The notes beneath the pieces are model-generated. The model was not told the origin of the DNA. It did not search any database and was given only the letters and a program-made list of their open reading frames with translations. Position numbers and translations under genes: made by a program. Below, in pieces: positions 8,492 through 17,545 of a stretch of DNA of 64,000 nucleotides (the stretch's first letter is position 1; each line of letters begins with the position of its first letter). The stretch comes from Bacillota bacterium (GTDB taxonomy: Bacteria > Bacillota > UBA4882 > UBA8346): positions 62,001 through 126,000 of the forward strand of contig JAEXDA010000049.1 of the NCBI GenBank assembly GCA_023401925.1, read 5' to 3'.

Positions 8492-9799
8492 ATGAAAAAG
8501 AAAGCTTTAATCTGGCCGGTATTGTTATTTACATTACTTTTTAGCAGCGCTTTTGCGGATTCAAAACAACTTCAACTTACATTATGGCACATGGAATCCA
8601 GACCAAGCCGTGTTCAAGCGATTCAGGGGGTTATTGATCGATTCAACAAAGCAAATCCTGATCTTAACATCAAAGTTGAAGTCCAAAGTTGGAATGATGC
8701 ATTTATTAAAGCGGTAGCGGCAATTCAAGCCAACAAATATCCTGATTTTATCTTTTGTATTCCTGATTTTAATATGAATTTAATGACCACACGTAAGGTT
8801 CGCCCGGTAGATGACATAATGACGGATTTGCAAAAAAAATACAAGGTTTATAATGCGGCGATTGAACCGTATTATTTTAGCGGAAAACACTGGGCAGTTC
8901 CGCTGTATGGTATGTCAGAGGTACTTTGGTACCGTAAAGATTTATTTGAAAAGGCAGGACTAAACCCGAATAAACCGCCTAAAACGTGGTCGGAATTACT
9001 CGAGGTTTCCAAAACTCTAGTTGATAAAGGTGTTGTCAAACACCCGATAGCGGTCGCCGGAGATTGGCATCTGGCTACGATGCAACAAGTCTATCCGTTG
9101 ATGGTAGTGAATAAGGCCGAAACCATTATTGATGGAAAAGGAAATATTACCTTTGATAATCCTCGGACATTTGCCGCGTTTCGTATGTATAAAAAATTAT
9201 TCGATATGTCCCCCCCCGGTTCGGCATCCTGGCAATGGGATCAACCATTGGCAGCTTTTATCAATGGTGAGGTTGCGATGGTGATTGAAAAAGGTCACTA
9301 TATGGAGCAATGGGATTTACGTAGCAATCTTTCTCCAAAATTTTTAGGAGCAGCTCCGATACCGGTTCCCGATCAAGGAGGTCAACGCGGTACATCTTAT
9401 TACAGCAATGGAATCAGCCTGATGAAATCCGATCCCAATATTCGTACGGCTTATAAGCGGTTGGTTAATTTCTTGTATCAACCTGACAATATGGCCGGCC
9501 TGCTGGTTGGGGCTCCCGGTCTGTTCTTGCCGGTTACTGAGGAAGCTGCCAAGTCATCAGTACTTTTGGATAATCCAACGATCAAACTTCATCAAAAAGA
9601 ATTCGAATTATTGGTTGATGAAGCCAAATACGGTAAATTATACGGTTTCACTCAAAGACCGTATAATATGGATATCGGCCGGATAACCGGCCAAAATCTC
9701 ATTGCTTGGGCAGCGCAACGTATGATTTATGAAAATATGTCTCCGGAAGCGGCTGTCAAAGCCGGGGCAGCTAAAATGAAAGAGAATTTAAACGATTAA
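8492..9799 (+). CDS. Sugar ABC transporter extracellular solute-binding protein
   Basis: This is a MalE/UgpB-type binding protein of about 435 residues. I prefer ATG 8492, preceded by GAAAAGGAG, over the in-frame TTG at 8471, which lies inside that ribosome site. The N-terminus MKKKALIWPVLLFTLLFSSA ending in FADS is a signal peptide with a likely AFA cleavage site. There is no lipobox cysteine, so the protein should be soluble in the periplasm, as expected of a diderm. Family features include IDRFNKANPDLNIKVEVQSW and VLWYRKDLFEKAGL. It precedes two permeases. No ATPase is present, so a shared MsmK-like ATPase elsewhere is inferred. Confidence 0.9.
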   Translation: MKKKALIWPVLLFTLLFSSAFADSKQLQLTLWHMESRPSRVQAIQGVIDRFNKANPDLNIKVEVQSWNDAFIKAVAAIQANKYPDFIFCIPDFNMNLMTTRKVRPVDDIMTDLQKKYKVYNAAIEPYYFSGKHWAVPLYGMSEVLWYRKDLFEKAGLNPNKPPKTWSELLEVSKTLVDKGVVKHPIAVAGDWHLATMQQVYPLMVVNKAETIIDGKGNITFDNPRTFAAFRMYKKLFDMSPPGSASWQWDQPLAAFINGEVAMVIEKGHYMEQWDLRSNLSPKFLGAAPIPVPDQGGQRGTSYYSNGISLMKSDPNIRTAYKRLVNFLYQPDNMAGLLVGAPGLFLPVTEEAAKSSVLLDNPTIKLHQKEFELLVDEAKYGKLYGFTQRPYNMDIGRITGQNLIAWAAQRMIYENMSPEAAVKAGAAKMKENLND

Positions 9800-9821
9800 G
9801 AAGTTCCGTATTTAAGCCTTA

Positions 9822-9847
9822 CGGCCAACCCTGAAAGGGGTTGGCCG
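9822..9847 (+). terminator. Intercistronic hairpin between binding protein and permease
   Basis: A perfect ten-base stem, CGGCCAACCC against GGGTTGGCCG, encloses a six-base loop. No T run follows, so I read it as a processing or stabilising hairpin that raises binding-protein mRNA over permease mRNA, a common arrangement in such operons, rather than a full terminator. Confidence 0.7.
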
Positions 9848-9891
9848 ATGAGCGCTCTTTGTTTGAATTAATCGACAAAATGAGGTAAGCA

Positions 9892-10791
9892 ATGAAAAAG
9901 ATAACAAAATTACTTGAAAAGGATCCCTATTTTGGATGGATATTGGTTGCCCCAATTTTGATCTGGATGATGGGGACACTTCTCTATCCTCTTTTCGAAG
10001 CGATTATTTTAGGCTTTAAGAACGTTGGATATGCCGGTACAGAGGGCCATTGGGTCGGTTTGAAAAATTATCTTGCTTTATTCAGCAACGATATTTTTAT
10101 TAAATCCTTATGGATTACTTTGATCTGGACAGTGGCCAATGTAGTATTGCAAATCGGGATTGCTTTGATTGGCGCTAAAATATTAAACCAGGATTTTTTC
10201 GGGAAAAATTTTATCCGGAATTGGATTATCATCCCCTGGGTGTTGCCGTCTATTGTATTGGCGACGCTCGGTAAATGGATACTCGATCCTTCTCTGGGAA
10301 TCGTCAATTATATCTTAAAATCCATCGGTTTAATCCACGCCCCTATTTCCTTTTTGAGCGATATTAATACCGCACTGCCTTGGGTGATTTTGCTGAATGT
10401 ATGGCGTTGGTTTCCCTTCTTTTTAGTGATGTTTCTCGCTGCCCTGCAGACCGTGCCCAAAGAGTTATACGAGGCGACTGAGATAGAGCAAGCCAATGCC
10501 TGGCAAAAATTTTACTATGTCGAGCTACCGGAAATTATGCCCATCTTAAAAATTCAAATTTTATTGTGTGCATTATGGGCTGCCAATATTTTCGATACAA
10601 TTTGGCTGTTGACGCGGGGCGGACCGTCTTCTACGTCCACAACTCTTCCAATTTTAATTTATTTAAAGGCGTTTCAGGAATATCGCATCTCCCAGGCATC
10701 AACAATCGCTGTGGTTATGTTTATCATATTACTCGTCGGAAGCTTTATTTATTTTCGCCGGTCACTCAATGCCAGTTGGGAGGAGCAATAA
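9892..10791 (+). CDS. Sugar ABC transporter permease, MalF type
   Basis: This 299-residue inner-membrane subunit has about six transmembrane segments, the first at residues 15-38. The cytoplasmic coupling loop is recognisable as ELYEATEIEQANAWQKFYYV, followed by ELPEIMP. This is the EAA motif, although the usual central glycine is replaced by glutamine. It pairs with the MalG-type permease two bases downstream and with the binding protein upstream. The ligand is probably an amino sugar or chito-oligosaccharide, inferred from the operon. Confidence 0.9.
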   Translation: MKKITKLLEKDPYFGWILVAPILIWMMGTLLYPLFEAIILGFKNVGYAGTEGHWVGLKNYLALFSNDIFIKSLWITLIWTVANVVLQIGIALIGAKILNQDFFGKNFIRNWIIIPWVLPSIVLATLGKWILDPSLGIVNYILKSIGLIHAPISFLSDINTALPWVILLNVWRWFPFFLVMFLAALQTVPKELYEATEIEQANAWQKFYYVELPEIMPILKIQILLCALWAANIFDTIWLLTRGGPSSTSTTLPILIYLKAFQEYRISQASTIAVVMFIILLVGSFIYFRRSLNASWEEQ

Positions 10792-10793
10792 TT

Positions 10794-11627
10794 ATGAGGG
10801 ATCGTTCAATCATCCATTCAATTGTCAAATTTTCAGTGGCTATCCTATTTTCAGCAGTAGTTTTTTTACCCTTGATCTGGATTTTTTTGAACTCGTTTAA
10901 AACAACTCCTGAGTTAACCAGCACGATTCCTACTTTTTTACCGAAAACATTCACTCTGGAGCATTATACCAACTTGTTTACCCAAGTGGATTTTGCAAGA
11001 TATTTATGGAATAGCACCTATGTGGCCATAGTCAGTACCGTCGTAACCTTGGTGTTGGGAGCTTTGGCGGCATACAGCATCTATCGTTGCCGATTTCCAG
11101 GGCAAAGAGTCATTTTCGGCTTATTCCTTTCGGTATATGTGTTTCCACGGGTATTGATCATGATTCCGTTATTTATTATCTTATCAAAGCTCGGCCTGGT
11201 AGATACTTTGTTTTCATTGGTTGTACTCAATGTGACGACTTCGGCCCCGTTTAGCATTTGGACTCTGAAAGCATTTTTTACGACTATCCCGTTTGAACTG
11301 GAAGAGGCTGCTTCAATTGATGGCGCCGGTAGAATGACCGCGTTGTTCAGAGTGATTCTCCCGGTGACTGCCCCTGGTTTAGCTGCATTGGGTTTGAATA
11401 CATTCTTATTATGTTGGACTGAATATCTGTTTGCTTCGATTTTCATCATGTCGACCCAGATTAAGACGATTCCGGTCGGAATGGCTCTGTTTTTGGATCA
11501 ATATTTTATCGATTGGGGCATGTTGATGTCAAGTTCGGTGGTTGTCGCCGTCCCGCCAATAATTCTTTTCGCTTTTCTCGGGCGTTTCTATGTCAAAGGG
11601 TTAACTGCCGGGGCTGTTAAAGGATAA
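10794..11627 (+). CDS. Sugar ABC transporter permease, MalG type
   Basis: The start is ATG 10794, with GGGAGGAG inside the end of the previous gene. A longer in-frame extension upstream overlaps that gene in another frame and is not real. The 277 residues begin with a hydrophobic segment (FSVAILFSAVVFLPLIWIF). The EAA coupling loop is a good match: EEAASIDGAGRMTALFRVI followed by LPVTAPGL. The C-terminus GLTAGAVKG is typical of MalG proteins. It is the last gene of the amino-sugar operon, and no ATPase gene follows. Confidence 0.92.
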   Translation: MRDRSIIHSIVKFSVAILFSAVVFLPLIWIFLNSFKTTPELTSTIPTFLPKTFTLEHYTNLFTQVDFARYLWNSTYVAIVSTVVTLVLGALAAYSIYRCRFPGQRVIFGLFLSVYVFPRVLIMIPLFIILSKLGLVDTLFSLVVLNVTTSAPFSIWTLKAFFTTIPFELEEAASIDGAGRMTALFRVILPVTAPGLAALGLNTFLLCWTEYLFASIFIMSTQIKTIPVGMALFLDQYFIDWGMLMSSSVVVAVPPIILFAFLGRFYVKGLTAGAVKG

Positions 11628-11630
11628 TCA

Positions 11631-11825
11631 TCATTCGGATCTTCCGGCACTGGTACAGTAGGCTCCGTCGGGGTTAGAAGGTATCGGCGGAGCAGGCGGT
11701 TCGGGGCCGGTTATAATTTTATCAGTAAATAACAATTGATTTGTAAAGTAATGCTTTCCCTGGATGCTGCCTTTTTGAAAATAAAGCAACTCTTGGCTAT
11801 GGATAATGATCTTCTCCTCTCTTCA
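11631..11825 (-). other. Open minus-strand frame with proline-rich tail, possible gene remnant
   Basis: Between TGA codons the minus strand stays open for about 62 codons with protein-like content: HSQELLYFQKGSIQGKHYF, then FTDKIITGPEPPAPPIPSNP. Shifting frame after that point continues as TEPTVPVPEDPNDD, a linker-like acidic/proline stretch, which suggests a single-base lesion. There is no ATG, although GAGGAGAAG lies at the 5' end. It may be a relic of a secreted multidomain protein or simple chance. I do not recognise a family. Confidence 0.2.
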
Positions 11826-11859
11826 ACAATCATCCGGGTATTCCCTCTTATGGATTACT

Positions 11860-11964
11860 AGTAAAACGTTCTCTAAATAACTACTCAATGATTATGCACG
11901 TTTTACTTAAGTAGAGCGTCTCTTCCCCATTTCTGATTACCATTTATTTACGATACGCTCTACT
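11860..11964. repeat. Two exact 10-bp inverted repeats with co-varying arms upstream of lysR
   Basis: AGTAAAACGT (11860-11869) pairs exactly with ACGTTTTACT (11898-11907). AGTAGAGCGT (11910-11919) pairs exactly with ACGCTCTACT (11955-11964). The two pairs differ at two positions and both differences are compensated. The inner arms are two bases apart and form a 22-base imperfect palindrome (11898-11919). This could be a set of four operator half-sites for the LysR protein encoded at 12091 or two tandem RNA hairpins. The rest of the 11826-12090 gap shows nothing else I recognise. Confidence 0.6.
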
Positions 11965-12090
11965 AGCCCATTCCCTGCTTGCCGGGACTCATCCAATAGA
12001 ATATAATGCAACAGAGGAAGCATGGTTTGGATCTGGACCCATAAAAGGATCGATGGTCATCGATTGCTGATATTCGAAGGAGGAACGGCT

Positions 12091-13008
12091 ATGATGACGA
12101 TACAGAAATTACGCTATATCATCGAAATCGTAAACTGCGGCTCGATTAGCGAGGCCGCAAAGCGCCTGTTCATCACCCAGCCCAGTCTGTCCAGCGCGGT
12201 ACGGGAGTTGGAGCAGCAGATAGGTTTTGAGATATTCTTGCGCACCAATAAAGGCGTGGTGTTATCCCCCGCAGGCGCGGAGTTTTTGGGGTATGCCAGG
12301 CAGATTGTGGAACAAGCCGATTTGATGGATCAGCGATACCTTAATGCCAAACCCTCCCGCCAGTATTTTTCAGTCTCCACCCAACATTACGCCTTTGTGG
12401 TCAATGCCTTCGTCAACTTGGTAAAAGGATACGGTTCTGATGAATATGAGTTTACCTTCCGGGATACCCGCACTTACGAAATTCTGGAGGATGTGCGCAA
12501 TCTCCGCAGCGAAATCGGTGTTTTATATTTAAACGATTTTAACGCCAAGGTTTTGGGCCATATCATCCAGGAAAACGGTTTGGCATTTCATCCCTTATTC
12601 ATCGCCAAACCCCATATCTTTGTCAGTACGGTCAATCCTCTTGCCAAAAAGAGTTTTGTGACTTTGGAGGATTTGGAGGAGTATCCCTGCCTCTCTTTTG
12701 AACAGGGCGAGTATAACTCTTTTTACTATTCGGAGGAGATTTTAAGTACTTTAGCGCACCGAAAAAGCATTCATGTTTCCGACCGGGCCACTATCTTTAA
12801 TTTGATGATCGGCCTGAATGGATACACCATATCCACCGGGGTAATCAATGCCGACCTCAACGGAGATAACATTGTCGCGGTTCCGTTGAAGGTGGAGGAA
12901 ACGCTCACCGTCGGATGGATTGCCCATAAAAAAGTTACTCTTAGCAGGCTGGCTGAGCAGTTTGTGCAGGAGTTGGAAGAGGCCGTAAGAGACGTATCTC
13001 ACCCATAG
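12091..13008 (+). CDS. LysR-family transcriptional regulator
   Basis: This 305-residue regulator starts at ATG 12091, seven bases after GAAGGAGG. An in-frame extension from 12022 lacks a ribosome site. The N-terminal winged helix reads IQKLRYIIEIVNCGSISEAA, then FITQPSLSSAVRELEQQIG, the canonical LysR helix-turn-helix. The remainder is the two-lobe effector domain. It lies 95 bases upstream of, and in the same direction as, a MetE-like methyltransferase, so a role in methionine or sulfur-amino-acid control is inferred. The paired inverted repeats at 11860-11964 are candidate binding sites. Confidence 0.88.
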   Translation: MMTIQKLRYIIEIVNCGSISEAAKRLFITQPSLSSAVRELEQQIGFEIFLRTNKGVVLSPAGAEFLGYARQIVEQADLMDQRYLNAKPSRQYFSVSTQHYAFVVNAFVNLVKGYGSDEYEFTFRDTRTYEILEDVRNLRSEIGVLYLNDFNAKVLGHIIQENGLAFHPLFIAKPHIFVSTVNPLAKKSFVTLEDLEEYPCLSFEQGEYNSFYYSEEILSTLAHRKSIHVSDRATIFNLMIGLNGYTISTGVINADLNGDNIVAVPLKVEETLTVGWIAHKKVTLSRLAEQFVQELEEAVRDVSHP

Positions 13009-13103
13009 GATAAACCTATATCCAACTGCTACGGATATGAATTACGATATACTGGAGTTTTATGATATGATTTCTCTACTAAATTAAACGGGGAGGATCA
13101 TTC

Positions 13104-14243
13104 ATGAGTAAATTATTTAAAAACGCCCGGATAAGGGAGCGAGTCCCTTTTCGTTTTGATGTTGTGGGCAGTTTCCTGCGTCCGCAGACTATCAAGGAAG
13201 CCCGAAAAAAATTGGCCGAGGGCGAAATGACCCAGGCCGAGCTGTCAATGATTGAAGACCGCGAAATTGAAAAGCTGGTTGCCAAAGAAAAAGAAGTAGG
13301 ACTGAAGGCCGTTACCGATGGAGAGTTCCGGCGCAGTTACTGGCATCTTGATTTCTTTTGGGGGTTTGATGGTGTGGAGCACGTGCTCCTTGACCACGGC
13401 TATTTTTTCCATGGCGAAGAAACCCGCGCCGACTCCGCCCGCCTTTCGGGAAAAATCCGTTTTGTAAATCATCCATTTTTATCCCACTACAGTTTCTTAA
13501 AAAAAGTAGCCGGCCACGATGTCCTGGCGCGCCAAACCATCCCTGCTCCGGCTCAATTCTTTGCCGAGTTGGTCCGGGGGGAAAACGAACACGCGGTTAT
13601 CCTTCATTACCCCGACCGGGAGGAATTGTACAGGGACATTTCCGCCGTCTATCACCAGGCTATCCTGGCGTTTTACGATTTAGGCTGCCGCAATATACAA
13701 CTTGATGACTGCACCTGGGGGATGCTCTGCGATGAAAATTTCTGGTCTGCCATGGCCGGTGCGGGATACGATATCCGGACCCTTCAAGAGCTATACCTGC
13801 GTCTAAACAACGAGGCGATTGCCGGGCTTCCCGGGGATTTAACCATAACGACCCATGTATGCCGCGGTAACTATCATTCCACCTGGGCCACTTCCGGCGG
13901 ATACGAACCCGTGGGCCCCACACTTTTGGAGCGTGCAAATGTAAGCGCCTTTTACCTGGAGTTTGATACCGAACGCGCCGGGGATTTTTCACCCTTACGC
14001 CATGTACCCGCCGACAAACCGGTGGTTTTAGGATTGTTCTCTTCTAAAACCGGTCAGTTGGAGGATAAGGAGATCATCCTAAGCCGGATTCAAGAAGCGA
14101 CCCGCTACCTTCCAATCGACCAGTTGTGCATCAGCCCCCAGTGCGGTTTCGCTTCCACCGAAGAAGGCAATATCCTTACCGAAGAACAGCAATGGGCAAA
14201 GCTACGATTTATCAAGGAGATCGCCGACGAAATCTGGAAGTGA
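13104..14243 (+). CDS. MetE-like cobalamin-independent methionine synthase family protein (YxjG type)
   Basis: The 379-residue protein corresponds to the C-terminal catalytic half of MetE, like the short Bacillus YxjG/YxjH proteins. Features are RFDVVGSFLRP near the N-terminus, the substrate segment AVTDGEFRRSYWHLDFF, and the zinc-ligand regions TTHVCRGN and SPQCGFAS. A GGGGAGG ribosome site precedes ATG 13104. Short members use methyl donors other than folate polyglutamate or an unknown donor to methylate homocysteine. It follows a LysR regulator. No SAM-responsive leader (S-box) is evident in the 95-base gap. A short inverted repeat, TATATCC/GGATAT, lies at about 13018-13036. Confidence 0.85.
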   Translation: MSKLFKNARIRERVPFRFDVVGSFLRPQTIKEARKKLAEGEMTQAELSMIEDREIEKLVAKEKEVGLKAVTDGEFRRSYWHLDFFWGFDGVEHVLLDHGYFFHGEETRADSARLSGKIRFVNHPFLSHYSFLKKVAGHDVLARQTIPAPAQFFAELVRGENEHAVILHYPDREELYRDISAVYHQAILAFYDLGCRNIQLDDCTWGMLCDENFWSAMAGAGYDIRTLQELYLRLNNEAIAGLPGDLTITTHVCRGNYHSTWATSGGYEPVGPTLLERANVSAFYLEFDTERAGDFSPLRHVPADKPVVLGLFSSKTGQLEDKEIILSRIQEATRYLPIDQLCISPQCGFASTEEGNILTEEQQWAKLRFIKEIADEIWK

Positions 14244-14293
14244 GCCTGGTTTTCCCAATCGGGTACCAAGCTTCTTCAACCATGAGGGGACTT

Positions 14294-15658
14294 TTAATCA
14301 AAAGGAGAGATACCCCGTTTTGGAGATAACGGAAGCATGATATCCACTGTTGTCCCCATATCGGGTTTACTGTGAATCCGAATTTCACCATGATGTTTTT
14401 GAATTACCGTCACGCAATAATACAAACCCGAACCGCGGATACTTCCTCCCCCACCCTTGGTTGAATAAAACAGATTCATCACTTTATCCAATTGATCGGA
14501 AGCTATCCCCGCTCCGTTGTCGGAAATTTTGATGAGAACTTCTTTCTTGGTTGCGCTCAAATCCGCTGCAATTTTTCCACAATCCCCTACGATTGCTTCA
14601 ACGGCGTTGATTAAAATATTATTCAACAATTCGGCAATATGGACTTTATCGCAATAAACCACCGGGTCAGCATGATAACTTTTAACGACTCGAATGCCCT
14701 TTTCCCTGAATATAGGCTCATGGGATTCCAATACCCTGTCAATAATCGGGCTCAAATGATAATTGCTAAATTCCAGATTCAAATCTTGCAGGTGTTTTCC
14801 GATCCGCTCGACCATTTCATACATATGTTCAGCGGCCTTATCAATATTATTAAGCGCTTTATCGGCATCACTGATGCCCCTTTTAAGGGCATCGATATTG
14901 CAATGAATTTTGGATAATTCATTTTTGATAGTGTGACTGATAAGAGTCGCTCCGGTTACGGTACCATTTTCATATTCTTTTTCTAACCGGAGTTTAAGAC
15001 CTTCTAATCCGTATTTCCCGATAAAGTATAAAAAAAATCCTGTTAAAATAGAAGATTGACCTAAGAGATACTTCCACCAGTCCTTATGTGGGGCTATTGT
15101 CAAAGTTTCACTCATTATCGCTAGCGTAGGTAATGAGAGGACCAAAAAGACCATTAATTTCTGTTGCTTTTTTTGTTTCTCATATTCGGTACGATAAGCA
15201 TGGAAAAAAAGGAAATTTGAAAATAAATAGTAGGGCACTGCCCAGATATGAGTGATCCAAAACATTCTACTTTGTGGCAAATCGATATATAAAAAACCCT
15301 CTTTAATAACCATAAAATCGAGGATAAAAGTAATGATTAACGGGATAATAAATATATATTTAAGCTGTCTTTTTATTTTCGGATCAAAAAAATTCGAGTA
15401 GCTAACACCTGCCATTATTAAACAATATGGAAATAAACGAAAACAAAAAGTAGCCAAAAACCGCCTAATCACCCAAAGCATCCCAACATTTTCAAAAGCG
15501 TGAGGAATCATCAACACTTCTACAATGGCTTCAAGCACTCCGAGACCTTGAACAAAAAAAAGACCACTAAACCATAAATTGGTTCTTTCCCTTGACCTCA
15601 TGAAAAGAAATATTAAAGAAATAGACCACATAACAAAAAGCGCAGCCAAAAGCAACAT
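14294..15658 (-). CDS. Multi-pass membrane sensor histidine kinase
   Basis: The first 220 residues form about seven hydrophobic segments, resembling AgrC/ComP-like sensors. A short dimerisation helix follows, with the phospho-acceptor in LISHTIKNELSKIHCNIDA (H242). The ATPase domain is complete: N box LLNNILINAVEAI (N351), G1 DNGAG (380-384), and G2 GGGSIRGSGLYYC. A ribosome site (AAAGGG) precedes ATG 15658, 17 bases after the adenine deaminase stop. It shares a run with that enzyme and with the response regulator at 17546, its likely partner. The membrane sensor suggests a small external or lipophilic signal, which remains unknown. Confidence 0.88.
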   Translation of the reverse strand: MLLLAALFVMWSISLIFLFMRSRERTNLWFSGLFFVQGLGVLEAIVEVLMIPHAFENVGMLWVIRRFLATFCFRLFPYCLIMAGVSYSNFFDPKIKRQLKYIFIIPLIITFILDFMVIKEGFLYIDLPQSRMFWITHIWAVPYYLFSNFLFFHAYRTEYEKQKKQQKLMVFLVLSLPTLAIMSETLTIAPHKDWWKYLLGQSSILTGFFLYFIGKYGLEGLKLRLEKEYENGTVTGATLISHTIKNELSKIHCNIDALKRGISDADKALNNIDKAAEHMYEMVERIGKHLQDLNLEFSNYHLSPIIDRVLESHEPIFREKGIRVVKSYHADPVVYCDKVHIAELLNNILINAVEAIVGDCGKIAADLSATKKEVLIKISDNGAGIASDQLDKVMNLFYSTKGGGGSIRGSGLYYCVTVIQKHHGEIRIHSKPDMGTTVDIMLPLSPKRGISPFD

Positions 15659-15675
15659 TACTACTCATATCCCTT

Positions 15676-17433
15676 TTACATAAACTTAAGAACAGGATCC
15701 ATAACTCTTTGAGCGATTACATCGATATATCCCTTATCCGTAATAGCAAAAGCCGGAAGAGCCGCCAAAGAAATGAAAGAAAGGAACATAAAGGCATCCG
15801 AAACATTGCATCCCATTTCCCTTGCCTTATTTAGCAAGGCTTCGCGTTTCTCCGCCAGTGTCCAAGCATCTATGTCAGTTAATAATCCCAAAAGGGGCAA
15901 AGGAATCTCGTCTAAAACCTGGCCCTTTTCAACCAAAACAATACCACCTTGCATTTCCGCAATACGGTTTACGGCAATTGCCATATCTTCCGGATTAGCA
16001 CCTAAAGTCACAATGTTGTGATGGTCATGACCGATACTCGAAGCCATTGCCCCGCTTTTTAAACCCATCCCGCCAAGAAAGGCCCTACCAATATTCCCGG
16101 TTTTACGGTGCCTTTCGACAACAGTGATATGCAATAAATCCTGGTTAACGTCAGAGGCAATATAGCCATTTTCTACAGGTAAATCGGCCTCGCCACCCTC
16201 TGTAACCGGTACCCATGGTAAAGTGCGCATTACGTGCAGATGAGCCTTTTTGGCCCCGGTTTTAGCTTCAATCACCATATCACGGCTAATTACTTCCTTT
16301 TTAACGTGAAAGGTATTAAATAAGCAAAGTTGATGGTCTAAGGATACAGGTTTAAGTGGACGCAAGCTCTCTGCTACCAACTTCCCATTAACTATGGTTT
16401 TAAGTACTTTGAAATTCGGCGGGCCTTCCACAATGTTAATGTCGGCAAAGCGTCCTGGTGCCAAGGAACCAATTTCATTATCTTTGTTGAATGTCTGGGC
16501 GGTATTAAGAGTTACCATCTGAATAGCTGTCATGAAATCCACCCCTTGCTCCAATGCCAGACGGACTAAATAATCCATATGTCCTTCTTTGACCAAAATC
16601 ACTGACGAAGTATCATCCGTCACTAGACTTAGCATCCTGGTATTAATGCCTTGTTTTGTTATGGCCGTAATCATTTGGGGTAAGGTAGGTACAATCAAGT
16701 TATGGCGTAATTGCGCATGGACACCGGTACGTACACGCAATAAAATATCTTCAACCGATAAAGATTCATGATCATTGTTCACTCCAACTGCCACGAAAGC
16801 ATTCCATAAGGGACCCGTGGCATCCGGGCCATGTCCCGATATTGTTTTCCGCTCTTTACTGGTAATATCAAGTGAACGCATCAAATCCGCATGTTCCAAC
16901 GCGACATAGGAAGAGCATACTTCCGAAAGACCGACGGCTTCCTCCCGAATCATCGCCTGCTCAATAATATCGGCATTGATTCGACCACCACTGGTTTCAA
17001 GATCTGGCGAAAACGGAATATGGGAGGGCACGACCCAATAATATTTTAAAGGAGTTTGTTTCCCCTCATCCAGTGCTGCATTCATCGCTTCAATACCACC
17101 AACAACACCAATTTCATGTAAATCCGTGAAGACGCTGGACGTGCCATGGCAAAGGACTATTTCCGCAAATTTGGCCATACTCAAATTAGAACTCTCCGGA
17201 TGAATATGACCATCAATAAAACCGGGTGTAAGATACTTGCCATCCGCGTCAATAACCTCTGTAGTTTCACCAATGGTATACTCAATATCACCGACTGCTG
17301 CGATCTTCTCACCAGCAAGGGCAATGCCACCGGGGTAAATTTCTCCACTATATACGTTGAGCAATTGTCCATTTTTAATGACTACATTAGCAGGTTCTTT
17401 ACCTATGGCAACTCTAAATAAATGCTGATTCAT
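15676..17433 (-). CDS. ade: Adenine deaminase
   Basis: This amidohydrolase converts adenine to hypoxanthine and ammonia in purine salvage. The 585 residues fit the family's usual 570-600. Visible features are the N-terminal metal motif FIDGHIHPESS (H76, H78), GLSEVCSSY with the bridging glutamate, ISGHGPDATG, NNDHES, and DDTSSV near the distal aspartate, plus the family-specific C-terminal domain containing SIGHDHHNIVTLG. The ribosome site AAAGGGAG precedes ATG 17433. It is unusually placed between a response regulator gene and a histidine kinase gene on the same strand. No purine riboswitch is visible in the 112-base leader. Confidence 0.93.
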   Translation of the reverse strand: MNQHLFRVAIGKEPANVVIKNGQLLNVYSGEIYPGGIALAGEKIAAVGDIEYTIGETTEVIDADGKYLTPGFIDGHIHPESSNLSMAKFAEIVLCHGTSSVFTDLHEIGVVGGIEAMNAALDEGKQTPLKYYWVVPSHIPFSPDLETSGGRINADIIEQAMIREEAVGLSEVCSSYVALEHADLMRSLDITSKERKTISGHGPDATGPLWNAFVAVGVNNDHESLSVEDILLRVRTGVHAQLRHNLIVPTLPQMITAITKQGINTRMLSLVTDDTSSVILVKEGHMDYLVRLALEQGVDFMTAIQMVTLNTAQTFNKDNEIGSLAPGRFADINIVEGPPNFKVLKTIVNGKLVAESLRPLKPVSLDHQLCLFNTFHVKKEVISRDMVIEAKTGAKKAHLHVMRTLPWVPVTEGGEADLPVENGYIASDVNQDLLHITVVERHRKTGNIGRAFLGGMGLKSGAMASSIGHDHHNIVTLGANPEDMAIAVNRIAEMQGGIVLVEKGQVLDEIPLPLLGLLTDIDAWTLAEKREALLNKAREMGCNVSDAFMFLSFISLAALPAFAITDKGYIDVIAQRVMDPVLKFM

Positions 17434-17545
17434 CGTAACTCTCCCTTTTTGGTATAAAGTGACGCTTTGTTATCCAAATCAGAAACTCATCGCATCCTAA
17501 TAAATCCGTCAAGAACCGCCAACCAAATTTACCCAAAGCTTTTGT

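Noticed and set aside
10566..10793. N-terminal extension of the MalG-type permease
   Set aside because: It overlaps the MalF-type gene in another frame and the residues do not resemble a permease. ATG 10794 has a strong ribosome site.
13009..13103. Possible SAM (S-box) or B12 riboswitch upstream of the MetE-like gene
   Set aside because: The gap is only 95 bases and holds just a short TATATCC/GGATAT dyad, too small for either aptamer.
17434..17545. Possible purine riboswitch upstream of adenine deaminase
   Set aside because: The 112-base leader lacks the conserved purine-aptamer core and pairing stems.
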